From JAURFX01 sp038125265 (GTDB taxonomy: Bacteria > Pseudomonadota > Gammaproteobacteria > Steroidobacterales > Rariloculaceae), in the NCBI GenBank assembly GCA_038125265.1, contig JAYPDM010000013.1:1-32960 (forward strand): a stretch of DNA of 32,960 bases, read 5' to 3'. Below the pieces are notes generated by a model. The model was not told where the DNA came from. It saw only the letters and a program-made list of their open reading frames with translations, and ran no database searches. Within the stretch, counting starts at the first letter, position 1; every line of letters starts with the position of its first letter. Made by a program: the position numbers and the translations under genes. Of the stretch, positions 15,022-23,926 are shown in pieces.

Positions 15022-18000
15022 TTGAACTTAAAAATAAAAAAACTACTTGTAGCAAATCGAAGCGAGATAGCTATTCGAATAATGCGAGCAGCAAACGAGC
15101 TCGGTATCCAGACGGTTGCTATTTATGCTGCAGAGGATAAATTAGCGCTTCATAGGTTTAAGGCAGACGAGAGTTACTGCCTTGGGCGAGAGGGAAGACC
15201 AGTCGCCTCATATCTAGACATTGAAAAAATTATTGAGATAGCGATAGAAGCACAGGTAGATGCTATCCATCCAGGTTATGGCTTTCTCTCGGAGAATCCA
15301 GATTTTGTTAAGGCTTGTAAAAAGAATAATATAAAATTTATCGGGCCTTCAGAGGATACAATGAGGTCCTTAGGCAATAAAATTGAGGCCAAGAAAATTG
15401 CTAAAAGAGCGCAAGTTCCCACCATACCGGCCTCAGAAAAACTTCCTTCATCCGTTAAACTATCGCAAAATATTGCCGATAAATTAGGCTATCCATTGAT
15501 GCTTAAAGCTAGTTGGGGTGGTGGTGGCAGAGGTATGCGTAGAATACATGACTCCGATGAATTGAGAGAGTTTTTACCTATTGCACGTAGAGAGGCACTG
15601 AATGCTTTCGGAAATGATGAGGTTTATTTAGAGAAATTAATCACAAGTGCACGGCATGTCGAAGTACAAATCTTAGGAGATTCTAAGGGTAATCTAGTTC
15701 ATCTCTTTGAGCGTGACTGTACCGTACAAAGAAGAAACCAAAAGATCATTGAACGCGCTCCTGCCGCTTTTTTAAGCGATGAAGAAAGAGATAAGATATG
15801 TACATTTGCCATTAATATTGGTGAAAAGTCTAATTATGAGGGCGCTGGAACAGTTGAGTTTTTATATGACTGCAACTCAAAGGAGATGTATTTTATCGAG
15901 GTAAACCCGAGGATACAGGTAGAGCATACCGTTACCGAGGAAATTACTGGCATTGACATTGTTAAGGCGCAAATCAAGATAGCAGAGGGTGAAATCATAT
16001 CTGAAGACAATATATACCTTCCCTCACAGAATAAAATTAGCTATCGAGGATATGCGCTTCAGTGCAGGATAACCACTGAAAATCCAGAAAATAACTTCAT
16101 ACCAGATTATGGGTCTATAACAAATTATAGGAGTCCCGCAGGTTTTGGGGTCAGGCTTGATGGTGGTACTGCATACTCGGGAGCTGTAATCAGTCCATTT
16201 TATGACTCACTTTTGGCGAAATTAACCACATGGGCACAAACTGCAGATGAGGCAATCGCCAGAATGCAAAGGGCTTTAAGAGAGTTTAGGGTCAGAGGGG
16301 TATCTACAAATTTACTTTTTCTAGAACAGCTGATTAATCATAAAGATTTCAAGGAATCTAATTACACGACTAATTTTATTGACACGAAACCTGAGCTATT
16401 TCATTTTCCTAGAAGAAGAGATCGAGCGACAAGACTGCTTACCTATCTCGCAGATATATCCGTTAATCAAAAAAATGAGCTTCAAGATAGGGAAAAACCA
16501 AATAATTTTTCTGATCCTCAGATTCCAAAGGTTGAGAAGCACAAAGACGAGCCTACTGGAAAAATTCTTGAAAGATTGGGACCGGATGAGTTCTGTCGAT
16601 GGCTTTATAAACAAAAGAAAGTATTAATTACAGACACAACGATGCGGGATGGTCACCAATCTCTATTGGCTACTCGATTTCGGTCTTATGACTTATATCG
16701 TATTGCGGAAACCTATAATACTGGACTATCCAATTTACTGTCCCTCGAGTGCTGGGGCGGTGCAACTTTTGATGTAGCGATGCGATTTTTAGATGAAGAC
16801 CCGTGGGAGAGACTTGACGCAATTAAGCAAAAAGCCCCGGATATACCATTGCAAATGCTCCTGAGGGCTTCAAACGCGGTCGGTTATACAAGTTATCCTG
16901 ATAATTTAATTAAAAGTTTTGTGAGTGAATCGGCTAATGCAGGCATAAATATTTTTAGGGTATTCGACTCGCTAAACGGGTTAACAAATATGAAAGTTGC
17001 AATGAGTGCAGTTCTAGATGCTGGTGGTATCTGCGAGGGCACAATCTGTTATACGGGTGATATGACGTCTAAAAATGAGTCTAAGTATACTCTCCAATAT
17101 TACCTTGACATGGCCATCGGATTGAAAAAACTTGGGGCACAAATAATAGGTGTTAAAGATATGGCAGGTGTCTGTAAACCTCAGGCTATATCAGTACTGG
17201 TAAAGGCTATTAAAAATGAAACCCATTTACCCGTACACTTTCATACTCATGATACCGGCGGGATTAGTGCTTCGAGCGTACTGAGTGCCGTAAATGCAGG
17301 CGTGGATGCTGTTGATTTGGCTATGGACTCAATGAGTGGGATGACCTCCCAGCCAAGCTTAGGTTCAGTTGTAGAGACGCTTCAAGATACAAAGCGAGAT
17401 CCGAGGTTAAATCTTAAAAATATAAGAAAAATATCTCATTACTGGGAGCAAGTCAGGGAAAATTATAAAGCTTTTGAGAGCGAGGTTAGAGCCTCTACCT
17501 CTGATGTATACATGCATGCCATGCCAGGTGGTCAGTACACGAATCTGCGTGAGCAGGCAAGATCAATGGGGCTCGCAAATCGATGGCCTGAGGTCGCGGA
17601 AAAATACGCAGTCGTAAATGAAATGTTTGGCAATATTGTAAAAGTGACCCCCTCGTCAAAAGTGGTTGGAGATATGGCATTAGCCATGGTTGCTGGCAAT
17701 CTCAGCCAACAGGATGTGCTTAATCCAAAAAAAGAAATATCTTTTCCAGAATCAGTCATTTCTATGTTCCAAGGAGAGCTAGGTCAGCCAAAAGGTGGAT
17801 TCCCACGGGCTTTATCTAAAAAAATACTCAAAGGAAGAAAAGTGATCCAAGGAAGAGCCGGTGCAAAGATGAAGCCTGCAAATATCGAGAAATCACTAAA
17901 AGAAATTGAAAAAAATTTTGGCAGAAAATTTAAAGAGCGAGATGCAATCTCTAGCATTCTCTATCCCAAAGTTTTCCATGACTACCAGACAAATAGAAAA

Positions 18001-18468
18001 AAGTATTCAGATCTAAGCATCTTAACAACTCCAATCTATTTTTATGGTCTTGATATTATGCAAGAGGTTTCAATTGAGATTGAAAAGGGGAAAGATCTGG
18101 TTGTGAGAATGTTAGGAATTAATAAGGACTTCTCAACTGGCACTTGTCAGGTCTTTTTTGAGCTAAATGGACAACCTCGTACGATAACAACAAAGTTAAA
18201 GCTCGAGAATCATATTCAGGTCCAAAGCGCTGTACCTAAATTTGATAAAACTAATAAAAAACATCTTGCAACACCCATACCTGGGAAATTGGTTGAGTTG
18301 CATGTAGAGCAAGGGTCAAAAATTAGTTCAGGTGATCCGATTGCCTCCATTGAAGCGATGAAAATGGAGACAGTCATTAGATCTGACCAGGCAGGTACAA
18401 TTAAAAAGATTTATGCTTCTATTGGTGATACATTAAGTCCACAAGAACTCATGATGGAATTAGAGTAG
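15022..18468 (+). CDS. pyc: Pyruvate carboxylase, single chain
   Basis: An 1148-residue biotin enzyme that makes oxaloacetate from pyruvate, bicarbonate and ATP. Domains in order are biotin carboxylase (about 5-460, with LLVANRSEIAIRI and ASWGGGGRGMRR), carboxyltransferase (from about 535, with TDTTMRDGHQS, the carbamylated-Lys region VKDMAGVCKP near 712, and metal ligands HFHTHDT near 740), and C-terminal biotinyl (EAMKMET, biotin on K1114). Length and order match alpha4-type pyruvate carboxylase. The start is TTG: a stop at 14995 is the last in-frame stop, no ATG lies between, and the TTG gives the family N-terminus. It heads an operon with an aminotransferase, an MFS transporter and a BKACE enzyme, and replenishes C4 acids. 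Confidence 0.96.
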   Translation: MNLKIKKLLVANRSEIAIRIMRAANELGIQTVAIYAAEDKLALHRFKADESYCLGREGRPVASYLDIEKIIEIAIEAQVDAIHPGYGFLSENPDFVKACKKNNIKFIGPSEDTMRSLGNKIEAKKIAKRAQVPTIPASEKLPSSVKLSQNIADKLGYPLMLKASWGGGGRGMRRIHDSDELREFLPIARREALNAFGNDEVYLEKLITSARHVEVQILGDSKGNLVHLFERDCTVQRRNQKIIERAPAAFLSDEERDKICTFAINIGEKSNYEGAGTVEFLYDCNSKEMYFIEVNPRIQVEHTVTEEITGIDIVKAQIKIAEGEIISEDNIYLPSQNKISYRGYALQCRITTENPENNFIPDYGSITNYRSPAGFGVRLDGGTAYSGAVISPFYDSLLAKLTTWAQTADEAIARMQRALREFRVRGVSTNLLFLEQLINHKDFKESNYTTNFIDTKPELFHFPRRRDRATRLLTYLADISVNQKNELQDREKPNNFSDPQIPKVEKHKDEPTGKILERLGPDEFCRWLYKQKKVLITDTTMRDGHQSLLATRFRSYDLYRIAETYNTGLSNLLSLECWGGATFDVAMRFLDEDPWERLDAIKQKAPDIPLQMLLRASNAVGYTSYPDNLIKSFVSESANAGINIFRVFDSLNGLTNMKVAMSAVLDAGGICEGTICYTGDMTSKNESKYTLQYYLDMAIGLKKLGAQIIGVKDMAGVCKPQAISVLVKAIKNETHLPVHFHTHDTGGISASSVLSAVNAGVDAVDLAMDSMSGMTSQPSLGSVVETLQDTKRDPRLNLKNIRKISHYWEQVRENYKAFESEVRASTSDVYMHAMPGGQYTNLREQARSMGLANRWPEVAEKYAVVNEMFGNIVKVTPSSKVVGDMALAMVAGNLSQQDVLNPKKEISFPESVISMFQGELGQPKGGFPRALSKKILKGRKVIQGRAGAKMKPANIEKSLKEIEKNFGRKFKERDAISSILYPKVFHDYQTNRKKYSDLSILTTPIYFYGLDIMQEVSIEIEKGKDLVVRMLGINKDFSTGTCQVFFELNGQPRTITTKLKLENHIQVQSAVPKFDKTNKKHLATPIPGKLVELHVEQGSKISSGDPIASIEAMKMETVIRSDQAGTIKKIYASIGDTLSPQELMMELE

Positions 18469-18475
18469 GTGTCTT

Positions 18476-19666
18476 TTGTTTGAGAATCTAAAGCAAATTG
18501 AGAAGGATGCGATTATCGGGATCATGGCCTTATTCCGAGAGGATCAGTCTGAGGATAAGGTTGATCTAAGCGTTGGAGTCTATCAGGATGATACAGGCGT
18601 CACACCGATTATGTCTGCCATTAAAAAGGCTGAGAGCGACTTATTAGAGCGGGAGAAAACTAAATCTTACGTTGGCATCGCGGGGCTACCAAAGTTCAAT
18701 GATGCTATATCCGAATTAGTCTTTGGTAGTTTTTACCATAAAGAAAGCAATCGAATTGCAACCATTCAAACACCCGGCGGCAGTGGTGGATTATGCGTTG
18801 CAGGTCATCTTATTAATAGGGGTAAGCAAGGAGCTACCGTTTGGGCATCTACCCCAACGTGGCCAAATCATATTCCTCTTTTAAGTACCTCTGGGCTAAC
18901 TATTAAGTCCTATGACTATTATGATCGTGAAAATAATGAAATAAACTTTTCAAGAATGATGAGCTCACTCGATTCATCGGCTCCTGGGGATGTCTTGCTA
19001 TTACATGGATGCTGCCATAATCCATGTGGCGCAGATTTAAATATGGAGCAGTGGCAATCCGTACTTGAGCTGATCAATAAAAAAGGCTTATTGCCTCTTG
19101 TTGATCTTGCCTACCTTGGCCTAGGTGATGGAGTGGATGAGGATGCCTCAGGACTAAGATTGCTTGCAAACAATTGCAAAGAAATGATTGTCGTCACTTC
19201 CTGCTCAAAAAATCTAGGTCTCTATAAGGAAAGGGTAGGCGCAGTGAGTGCAATTTCTGCAAATGCAGGAGAATCAGAGAGAACTCTCTCTAATCTTGCA
19301 AATATTGCTCGCTCCATTTACTCAATGCCACCTGACCATGGAGCCGCGCTAGCAGCTAAAGTATTAACAGACACTCAGCTAAGGGAAAACTGGCTTGAGG
19401 AGCTTACTCAATTAAGAAATAGAATAAAACAAGTAAGAACAGAATTATCTGATGGCCTTAATACTCGACAAAATAAGATTGACTTCTCGTTTATTAAGAA
19501 AGAAAAAGGAATGTTTTCTTTTTTAGGTATAAGTAGAGATCATATTATTGAGCTGCGTGAGCGTTTTCATATCTATATGGTTGAATCAAGTAGGATTAAC
19601 ATTGCAGGTATAAATCAAAAAAATATTTCATATATTATTGAATCTATTTGTCATGTAATTGACTAA
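18476..19666 (+). CDS. Aromatic/aspartate aminotransferase, class I (TyrB/AspC type)
   Basis: A 396-residue PLP enzyme that exchanges amino groups between aspartate or aromatic amino acids and 2-oxoglutarate. The N-terminus MFENLKQIEKDAI..L matches AspC/TyrB. HGCCHNPCGADL is the usual HxCCHNPTG with Cys in place of Thr, VDLAYLGLGDG holds the PLP-binding Asp and Tyr, and the Schiff-base lysine is K245 in SCSKNLGLYKERVG. It begins with TTG, seven bases after the pyc stop; the bases TAGGTG at the junction can act as a weak ribosome site. Next to pyruvate carboxylase it could turn oxaloacetate into aspartate. AspC versus TyrB specificity cannot be settled by reading. Confidence 0.93.
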   Translation: MFENLKQIEKDAIIGIMALFREDQSEDKVDLSVGVYQDDTGVTPIMSAIKKAESDLLEREKTKSYVGIAGLPKFNDAISELVFGSFYHKESNRIATIQTPGGSGGLCVAGHLINRGKQGATVWASTPTWPNHIPLLSTSGLTIKSYDYYDRENNEINFSRMMSSLDSSAPGDVLLLHGCCHNPCGADLNMEQWQSVLELINKKGLLPLVDLAYLGLGDGVDEDASGLRLLANNCKEMIVVTSCSKNLGLYKERVGAVSAISANAGESERTLSNLANIARSIYSMPPDHGAALAAKVLTDTQLRENWLEELTQLRNRIKQVRTELSDGLNTRQNKIDFSFIKKEKGMFSFLGISRDHIIELRERFHIYMVESSRINIAGINQKNISYIIESICHVID

Positions 19667-19669
19667 GTG

Positions 19670-20848
19670 ATGAGCGTAGCTCAGTCACATAAAAATCTTT
19701 TTTTCCCGATCTATACGCCCTCACTGTTCATGGGCTTAAGCAATCAGGGAATGTCTATTCTCTATCCACTTTACGCTTTGTATTTAACAGGTGACCCAGC
19801 ATTTGCAGCATTGGTTGCTGGATTAAGGGCGTTTGGGGTAATGATTTTTGAGATACCTGCAGGGTATTTAGCCAGCAAATTTGGCAATAAGAAAATGCTC
19901 CTCTTCGCTTTATTTTTAAGTGCAGGCACGATGTTTGGGCTCGCTTTGATTGATACTCTAATATTTATTGCTTTACTCGCCATTCCTCAAGGAGCGGCAT
20001 CAGCAATCTGGTTTTTAAGTAGACAGTCCTATATCAGTGATGTCGCAAAAAGAAGCCATTGGGGAAGAACAATCGCTCTTATGGCGGGCATTAATCGTGC
20101 CGGTGCATTATTCGGTCCTTTTTTGGGAGGCTTAGGAGCAACTTTTTTTGGCTACCAGATAACTTTTTTGATTGGAGGACTGCTCATCATCATAGGTTTA
20201 ATATTTTTAGCAATTTACGCAGAGAATATTTATCCAAAAGATTCCTTAGTTGTTGATAAAAAATTACCACTCAAAGTTATATTAGCTGAAAATAAAAAAA
20301 CTTTATCGTATGCAAGCTTTATTGCTCTCTCCATTCAGCTGCTTAGAGCTGCTAGGCAATTATTAGTACCAATATTTGGTAATGCCCTAGGGTTGAGTGC
20401 CGGAACGATTGGATCGGTATACGCTTTAGCATCATTGATTGATATGTCATTGTTTTATCCGGTTGGCATTATCGTTGATAAGTATGGTCGAAAATGGTCT
20501 GCGGCACCATCGATCCTAGTTTTTATAATAGGTATTCTGTTACTACCATTTGCTGACAATCTTATGTTATTTATCTTGGTGACTTGTTTACTTGGCCTTG
20601 CTAATGGTTTGGGAACCGGAATAGTCATGCTAATAGGGATGGATCTAGCACCGCCTAATAATAAAAACTCCTTCTTAGCCCTTTGGCGATTTATTGGTGA
20701 CTTAGGGGGATTTACTGGACCCGTGATTGCCAGTTTTTTTGCAAACAGTATGGGACTATTATTTGTCAGCACTACTGTGGCATCATTTGGATTTATAGCG
20801 CTCATCTTTACAATTTTTTTAATGCCAGAGACATTGCATGCAGAGTAA
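19670..20848 (+). CDS. MFS transporter
   Basis: A 392-residue major facilitator protein with about 12 hydrophobic segments. The loop 2-3 signature appears as AGYLASKFGNKKMLLF (family pattern G-x-x-x-D/S-x-x-G-R/N-K/R). The repeat in the second half is PVGIIVDKYGRKWSAAP. The overall pattern resembles drug/metabolite exporters of the DHA1 group, but the substrate is unknown. The start can be the GTG at 19667, directly after the aminotransferase stop, or the ATG at 19670, which I use. The 3' end overlaps the BKACE start by 11 bases. Its place in the operon suggests that it moves an intermediate or product of this keto-acid/amino-acid pathway. Confidence 0.9.
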   Translation: MSVAQSHKNLFFPIYTPSLFMGLSNQGMSILYPLYALYLTGDPAFAALVAGLRAFGVMIFEIPAGYLASKFGNKKMLLFALFLSAGTMFGLALIDTLIFIALLAIPQGAASAIWFLSRQSYISDVAKRSHWGRTIALMAGINRAGALFGPFLGGLGATFFGYQITFLIGGLLIIIGLIFLAIYAENIYPKDSLVVDKKLPLKVILAENKKTLSYASFIALSIQLLRAARQLLVPIFGNALGLSAGTIGSVYALASLIDMSLFYPVGIIVDKYGRKWSAAPSILVFIIGILLLPFADNLMLFILVTCLLGLANGLGTGIVMLIGMDLAPPNNKNSFLALWRFIGDLGGFTGPVIASFFANSMGLLFVSTTVASFGFIALIFTIFLMPETLHAE

Positions 20849-21665
20849 ACCAACAATCATTACAGTTGCCATTACAGGATCAGTTCCAATGAAATCAGAC
20901 AATCCTGCCGTTCCCATCACGGTGAATGAGCAGATTGAATCGACGCAAGAGTCATATGAGTCTGGGGCCTCTATTGTTCATATTCATGTTCGCGATGAGA
21001 ACGGAAAACCTTCGTCTAATGTAGAGACTTTTGCCGAAGTGATTGAGGGTATAAAAAAATTCTGCCCTGGCATGGTTATACAAACCAGTACTGGAGGAAG
21101 AGGCAGGGATCACAGAGAGAGGGGTTCGTCCTTATGCTTAAAACCTGATATGGCATCTTTGGCGACAGGATCAGTAAACTTTCCAAATATCATTTACGAG
21201 AATGCACCTGAACTTATTAGAGAGCTGGCCTCTATGATGAAAGCTCAAAGGATCAAGCCTGAAATAGAAGTCTTTGATCTTTCGATGATCTATAGGGCAG
21301 CTGAGTTAGTGGAAGCAGGCCTCATTGATGCTCCTATTCATGCTCAATTTATTTTTGGGATAAAGAATGGTTTACCACCAAGAGAGGAGGTTTTAAATTT
21401 TTTTATATCTGAATTGTTAAGCTTTATACCTGGATCAACCTGGACTGCCTCGGGCATTGGTAGGTACCAAGAGCTTATGATTGATTATTCAATCAGTAAG
21501 GGTGGTCACGCTCGCACTGGTTTGGAGGATAATATAAGAATTAATAGAGAGACGTTAGCTCCAAGTAATGCAGCTCTGGTTAGGATTGCAGCTCAAATTT
21601 CAGAGAAATATGAAAGACCTATTGCCTCGGTCAAGGAAGCAAGGAGCATCCTTAATCTGGATTAA
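20838..21665 (+). CDS. Beta-keto acid cleavage enzyme family protein (BKACE, DUF849)
   Basis: A 275-residue Zn-dependent TIM barrel. BKACE enzymes such as 3-keto-5-aminohexanoate cleavage enzyme (Kce) react a beta-keto acid with acetyl-CoA to give acetoacetate and a new CoA ester. The metal histidines are H48 and H50 in VHIHVRDENG, and the third-ligand/active-site region carries E230 in ARTGLEDNIR, the positions seen in Kce. TSTGGRG and the substrate-end loop TASGIGRYQ are also present. Which beta-keto acid is used depends on loop residues that I cannot interpret reliably. It is last in the pyc operon and starts inside the MFS gene; its 3' end overlaps convergent folE by 14 bases. Confidence 0.93.
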   Translation: MQSKPTIITVAITGSVPMKSDNPAVPITVNEQIESTQESYESGASIVHIHVRDENGKPSSNVETFAEVIEGIKKFCPGMVIQTSTGGRGRDHRERGSSLCLKPDMASLATGSVNFPNIIYENAPELIRELASMMKAQRIKPEIEVFDLSMIYRAAELVEAGLIDAPIHAQFIFGIKNGLPPREEVLNFFISELLSFIPGSTWTASGIGRYQELMIDYSISKGGHARTGLEDNIRINRETLAPSNAALVRIAAQISEKYERPIASVKEARSILNLD

Positions 21666-22236
21666 CTTCTCTCCCGATAATATTTAAAAATTCCATACGG
21701 GTACTTGAGTCTGTTCTAAAATCGCCAAGAAGCTGGCTTGTAATCATTGAGACCCCTGACTTTCTCACGCCACGCGTTGTCATGCATTGATGCGTTCCCT
21801 CAACAATTACACCGACGCCCTTTGGTTTAAGTGTATTTTGAATACAATTTGCAATTTGTGCTGTCATTCTCTCCTGCACTTGCAGTCTTTTTGCATAGGC
21901 TTCAACGACTCTGGCGAGCTTGCTGATACCGATAACCTTTCTATTAGGAAGATAGCCAACGTGAACCCTTCCAATGATAGGCGCCATATGATGCTCACAA
22001 TGCGACTCATATCTAATATCTTTAAGCACAACCATCTCGTCATACCCATCAACCTCAGAGAATGTTTTATTGAGAAAATCCTCTGGATCATCTTGATAAC
22101 CTTTAAACCAGTCCTCATAGGCAGCGGCAACTCTTTTAGGCGTTTTGCGTAAACCCTCTCTGGAGGGATCCTCGCCAATCCATCCAAGTAGAGTTTCAAT
22201 TGCTTTTTCTGCCTCTTCTCTAGTAACTTTGCTCAC
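21652..22236 (-). CDS. folE: GTP cyclohydrolase I
   Basis: A 194-residue type I GTP cyclohydrolase, first step of tetrahydrofolate/pterin synthesis (GTP to dihydroneopterin triphosphate and formate). The zinc ligands are C80 and H83 in ESHCEHHMAP and C151 in HQCMTTRGV, matching C110, H113 and C181 of E. coli. LPNRKVIGISKLARVVEAYAKRLQVQERMT is split here as the conserved helix: VIGISKLARV and AKRLQVQERM. The start is GTG, five bases after an AAGGA site. The gene shares 14 bases with the convergent BKACE gene and is divergent from xdhC. It stands among molybdopterin genes, and MoaA also consumes GTP, but the two pterin routes are separate. Confidence 0.97.
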   Translation of the reverse strand: MSKVTREEAEKAIETLLGWIGEDPSREGLRKTPKRVAAAYEDWFKGYQDDPEDFLNKTFSEVDGYDEMVVLKDIRYESHCEHHMAPIIGRVHVGYLPNRKVIGISKLARVVEAYAKRLQVQERMTAQIANCIQNTLKPKGVGVIVEGTHQCMTTRGVRKSGVSMITSQLLGDFRTDSSTRMEFLNIIGREVNPD

Positions 22237-22241
22237 ATCTA

Positions 22242-22246
22242 TCCTT
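22242..22246 (-). promoter_or_regulatory. Shine-Dalgarno site for folE GTG start
   Basis: On the minus strand AAGGA lies five bases before the GTG at 22236. An overlapping ATG one base earlier is out of frame and meets a stop at once, so the ribosome site fixes the GTG. Confidence 0.65.
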
Positions 22247-22308
22247 CAAATTATGTAATTAACGTATAATTGTAACAAAACTAAATTGATTCACTAAAGT
22301 ATCTTATT

Positions 22309-23346
22309 GTGTTAAATCTCAAGCAGTATCGACTAGCAAAAAAATGGCATCAGGAGGGAAAGTCATTCGCCTTAGGTATCGTTTTTTCTACTGAGGGCTC
22401 AACCTACAGCAAGCACGGTACAGCCATTATCATTTCAAACGAAGGAGAATTTTGTGGATTGGTCAGTGGAGGTTGCCTTGAGGATGATATCATCATACAT
22501 GCAAGACAAGCGCTCCAAACAAATACACCAAACGTTGTAAATTATGACCTGCGAAGCGAGGAAAGCGAAATTTGGGGCCTGGGCGCTGGATGCCGAGGAC
22601 TGATCAATCTTTTAATTTTACCGGTCACTGGATATTACCTAGATTTTTTCCAACGAATCTTTGCTTTGATTGAGTCAGGTCAAGCAGGAAGTGCGATAGT
22701 TTTTTTTGAGCTTAACGAAGCAAAATATTTGGCAAAGGGAATAATCTTGAAATCTGAATTGAACAAGATTGAATCCTTCGGGATGGAGGATAAGATTTTG
22801 CGCTCAATCGATGTCGATGGGTATACCAAGTCAAAAGTCATGAGCAAAAAAGACAAGTCTCTTGGTATTAGCTTTGAAATAAACAAAATACCAAATATTT
22901 TAATATTAGGCGCAGGGATTGATGCGGTTCCTGTTGCTAATTTGATCACAGAGATTGGATGGAAATTAACCTTAGCAGATCATAGAAGTTCTTATTTTGA
23001 GAGAAAAGATTTATCAGAAATCTCAACGCATTTTATAAAAGATAAGGAAAATCTAAATACTGAATTGAACTTAAGAGAATTTGATGTTGTCCTAGTTATG
23101 ACGCATAACCTTGAGGCTGATCGTATTTATCTTTCTCAAATGGCGGAATTTAATTTTGCTTACCTCGGATTGTTAGGGCCAGAGTCAAGAAAAAAAATGA
23201 TACTTGAAAAATTAGAGGATGAAGGAAGGGTACTAGAAAAAAAATTAATCGGGCCGGTCGGCTTAGATATAGGAGCAGATGGTCCAGAATCGATTGCGTT
23301 GGCAGTCGTGGCTGAGATACATGCTAAATTAAAAGGGATTAACTAA
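22309..23346 (+). CDS. xdhC: XdhC/CoxI family molybdenum hydroxylase maturation factor
   Basis: A 345-residue protein with the XdhC/CoxI N-terminal domain (FSTEGSTYSKHGTAIII; LVSGGCLEDDI near 52-61; GLGAGCRG with its Cys) and a C-terminal Rossmann domain (ILILGAGIDAVPVANL; LGLLGPESR; GPVGLDIGADGPESIA). Family members such as XdhC and PaoD bind the finished Mo cofactor, help it become sulfurated and insert it into xanthine dehydrogenase-type enzymes. The probable client is the Mo hydroxylase at 10051-14101. The start is GTG with no strong ribosome site. Start-to-start distance to divergent folE is 72 bases, and the stop overlaps the AhpD-like gene on the other strand by four bases. Confidence 0.93.
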   Translation: MLNLKQYRLAKKWHQEGKSFALGIVFSTEGSTYSKHGTAIIISNEGEFCGLVSGGCLEDDIIIHARQALQTNTPNVVNYDLRSEESEIWGLGAGCRGLINLLILPVTGYYLDFFQRIFALIESGQAGSAIVFFELNEAKYLAKGIILKSELNKIESFGMEDKILRSIDVDGYTKSKVMSKKDKSLGISFEINKIPNILILGAGIDAVPVANLITEIGWKLTLADHRSSYFERKDLSEISTHFIKDKENLNTELNLREFDVVLVMTHNLEADRIYLSQMAEFNFAYLGLLGPESRKKMILEKLEDEGRVLEKKLIGPVGLDIGADGPESIALAVVAEIHAKLKGIN

Positions 23347-23924
23347 TGCTTACCTTTATCCCAATTTTGAATTAAATGCGTAGCTGACTGCAATGCTTGC
23401 TCCTCGATTGGTGTTGCCATGACATCATTCCATCGATTTAAAAAACCAAATAAAGCAATGACACTGGTTATTTCAATAATTTCAATTTCATTCCAGTATT
23501 TTTTAAGTTCATCTGTAGTCTCTTTTGTTAGGCTCACTGGACTTGTTGAAGACTCCTGAGCAAATTTGAGCGCAGACTTTTCCTTAGGAGTGAAGCTATC
23601 TGAGGACTCAAAACATGCAATATTTTTTAAGCGTTCTTCATTAGCACCGTACCTTTCAGCAGCCCTTATTGTATGTGCCTGACAGTAGGCACAACCCGAA
23701 GCAGAGCTAGAGATAAATGCAATTAATCTTTTGAATTCTGAGGACATCTGAGCCTCATTCTGCATAACGGCCATATTTAGATTAATGAAAGCTTCTGCGA
23801 GCCTTGGCTTTATTTGCATTGTTAGGATTGAATTAGGACAGAATCCAAGTGTTTCATTAAAAAACTTAGCTAGTTCATTAATTGTTTTATCTTTAGGTAT
23901 AGGCTTTGGATCTATTAATGCCAT
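23343..23924 (-). CDS. AhpD-like/carboxymuconolactone decarboxylase family, peroxidase-related protein
   Basis: A 193-residue all-helical protein of the AhpD/CMD superfamily. The redox motif CAYCQAHTIRAA gives C-x-x-C-x-x-x-H, preceded by SSASG as in uncharacterised peroxidase-related enzymes. These use a Cys pair in thiol-dependent reduction of peroxides. I chose the ATG at 23924, two bases after the moeA stop, instead of a TTG at 23939 inside moeA. The spacing suggests it is co-transcribed with moeA. Why a thiol peroxidase-like protein should accompany Moco genes is unclear; protection of labile sulfur or Fe-S groups is only a guess. Confidence 0.87.
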   Translation of the reverse strand: MALIDPKPIPKDKTINELAKFFNETLGFCPNSILTMQIKPRLAEAFINLNMAVMQNEAQMSSEFKRLIAFISSSASGCAYCQAHTIRAAERYGANEERLKNIACFESSDSFTPKEKSALKFAQESSTSPVSLTKETTDELKKYWNEIEIIEITSVIALFGFLNRWNDVMATPIEEQALQSATHLIQNWDKGKH

Positions 23925-23926
23925 GG

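Noticed and set aside
22250..22278. folE promoter: TTGTTA and CATAAT with a 17-base spacer on the minus strand
   Set aside because: The boxes match reasonably, but the transcript would start about seven bases before the GTG and lose the AAGGA ribosome site, so I do not call it.
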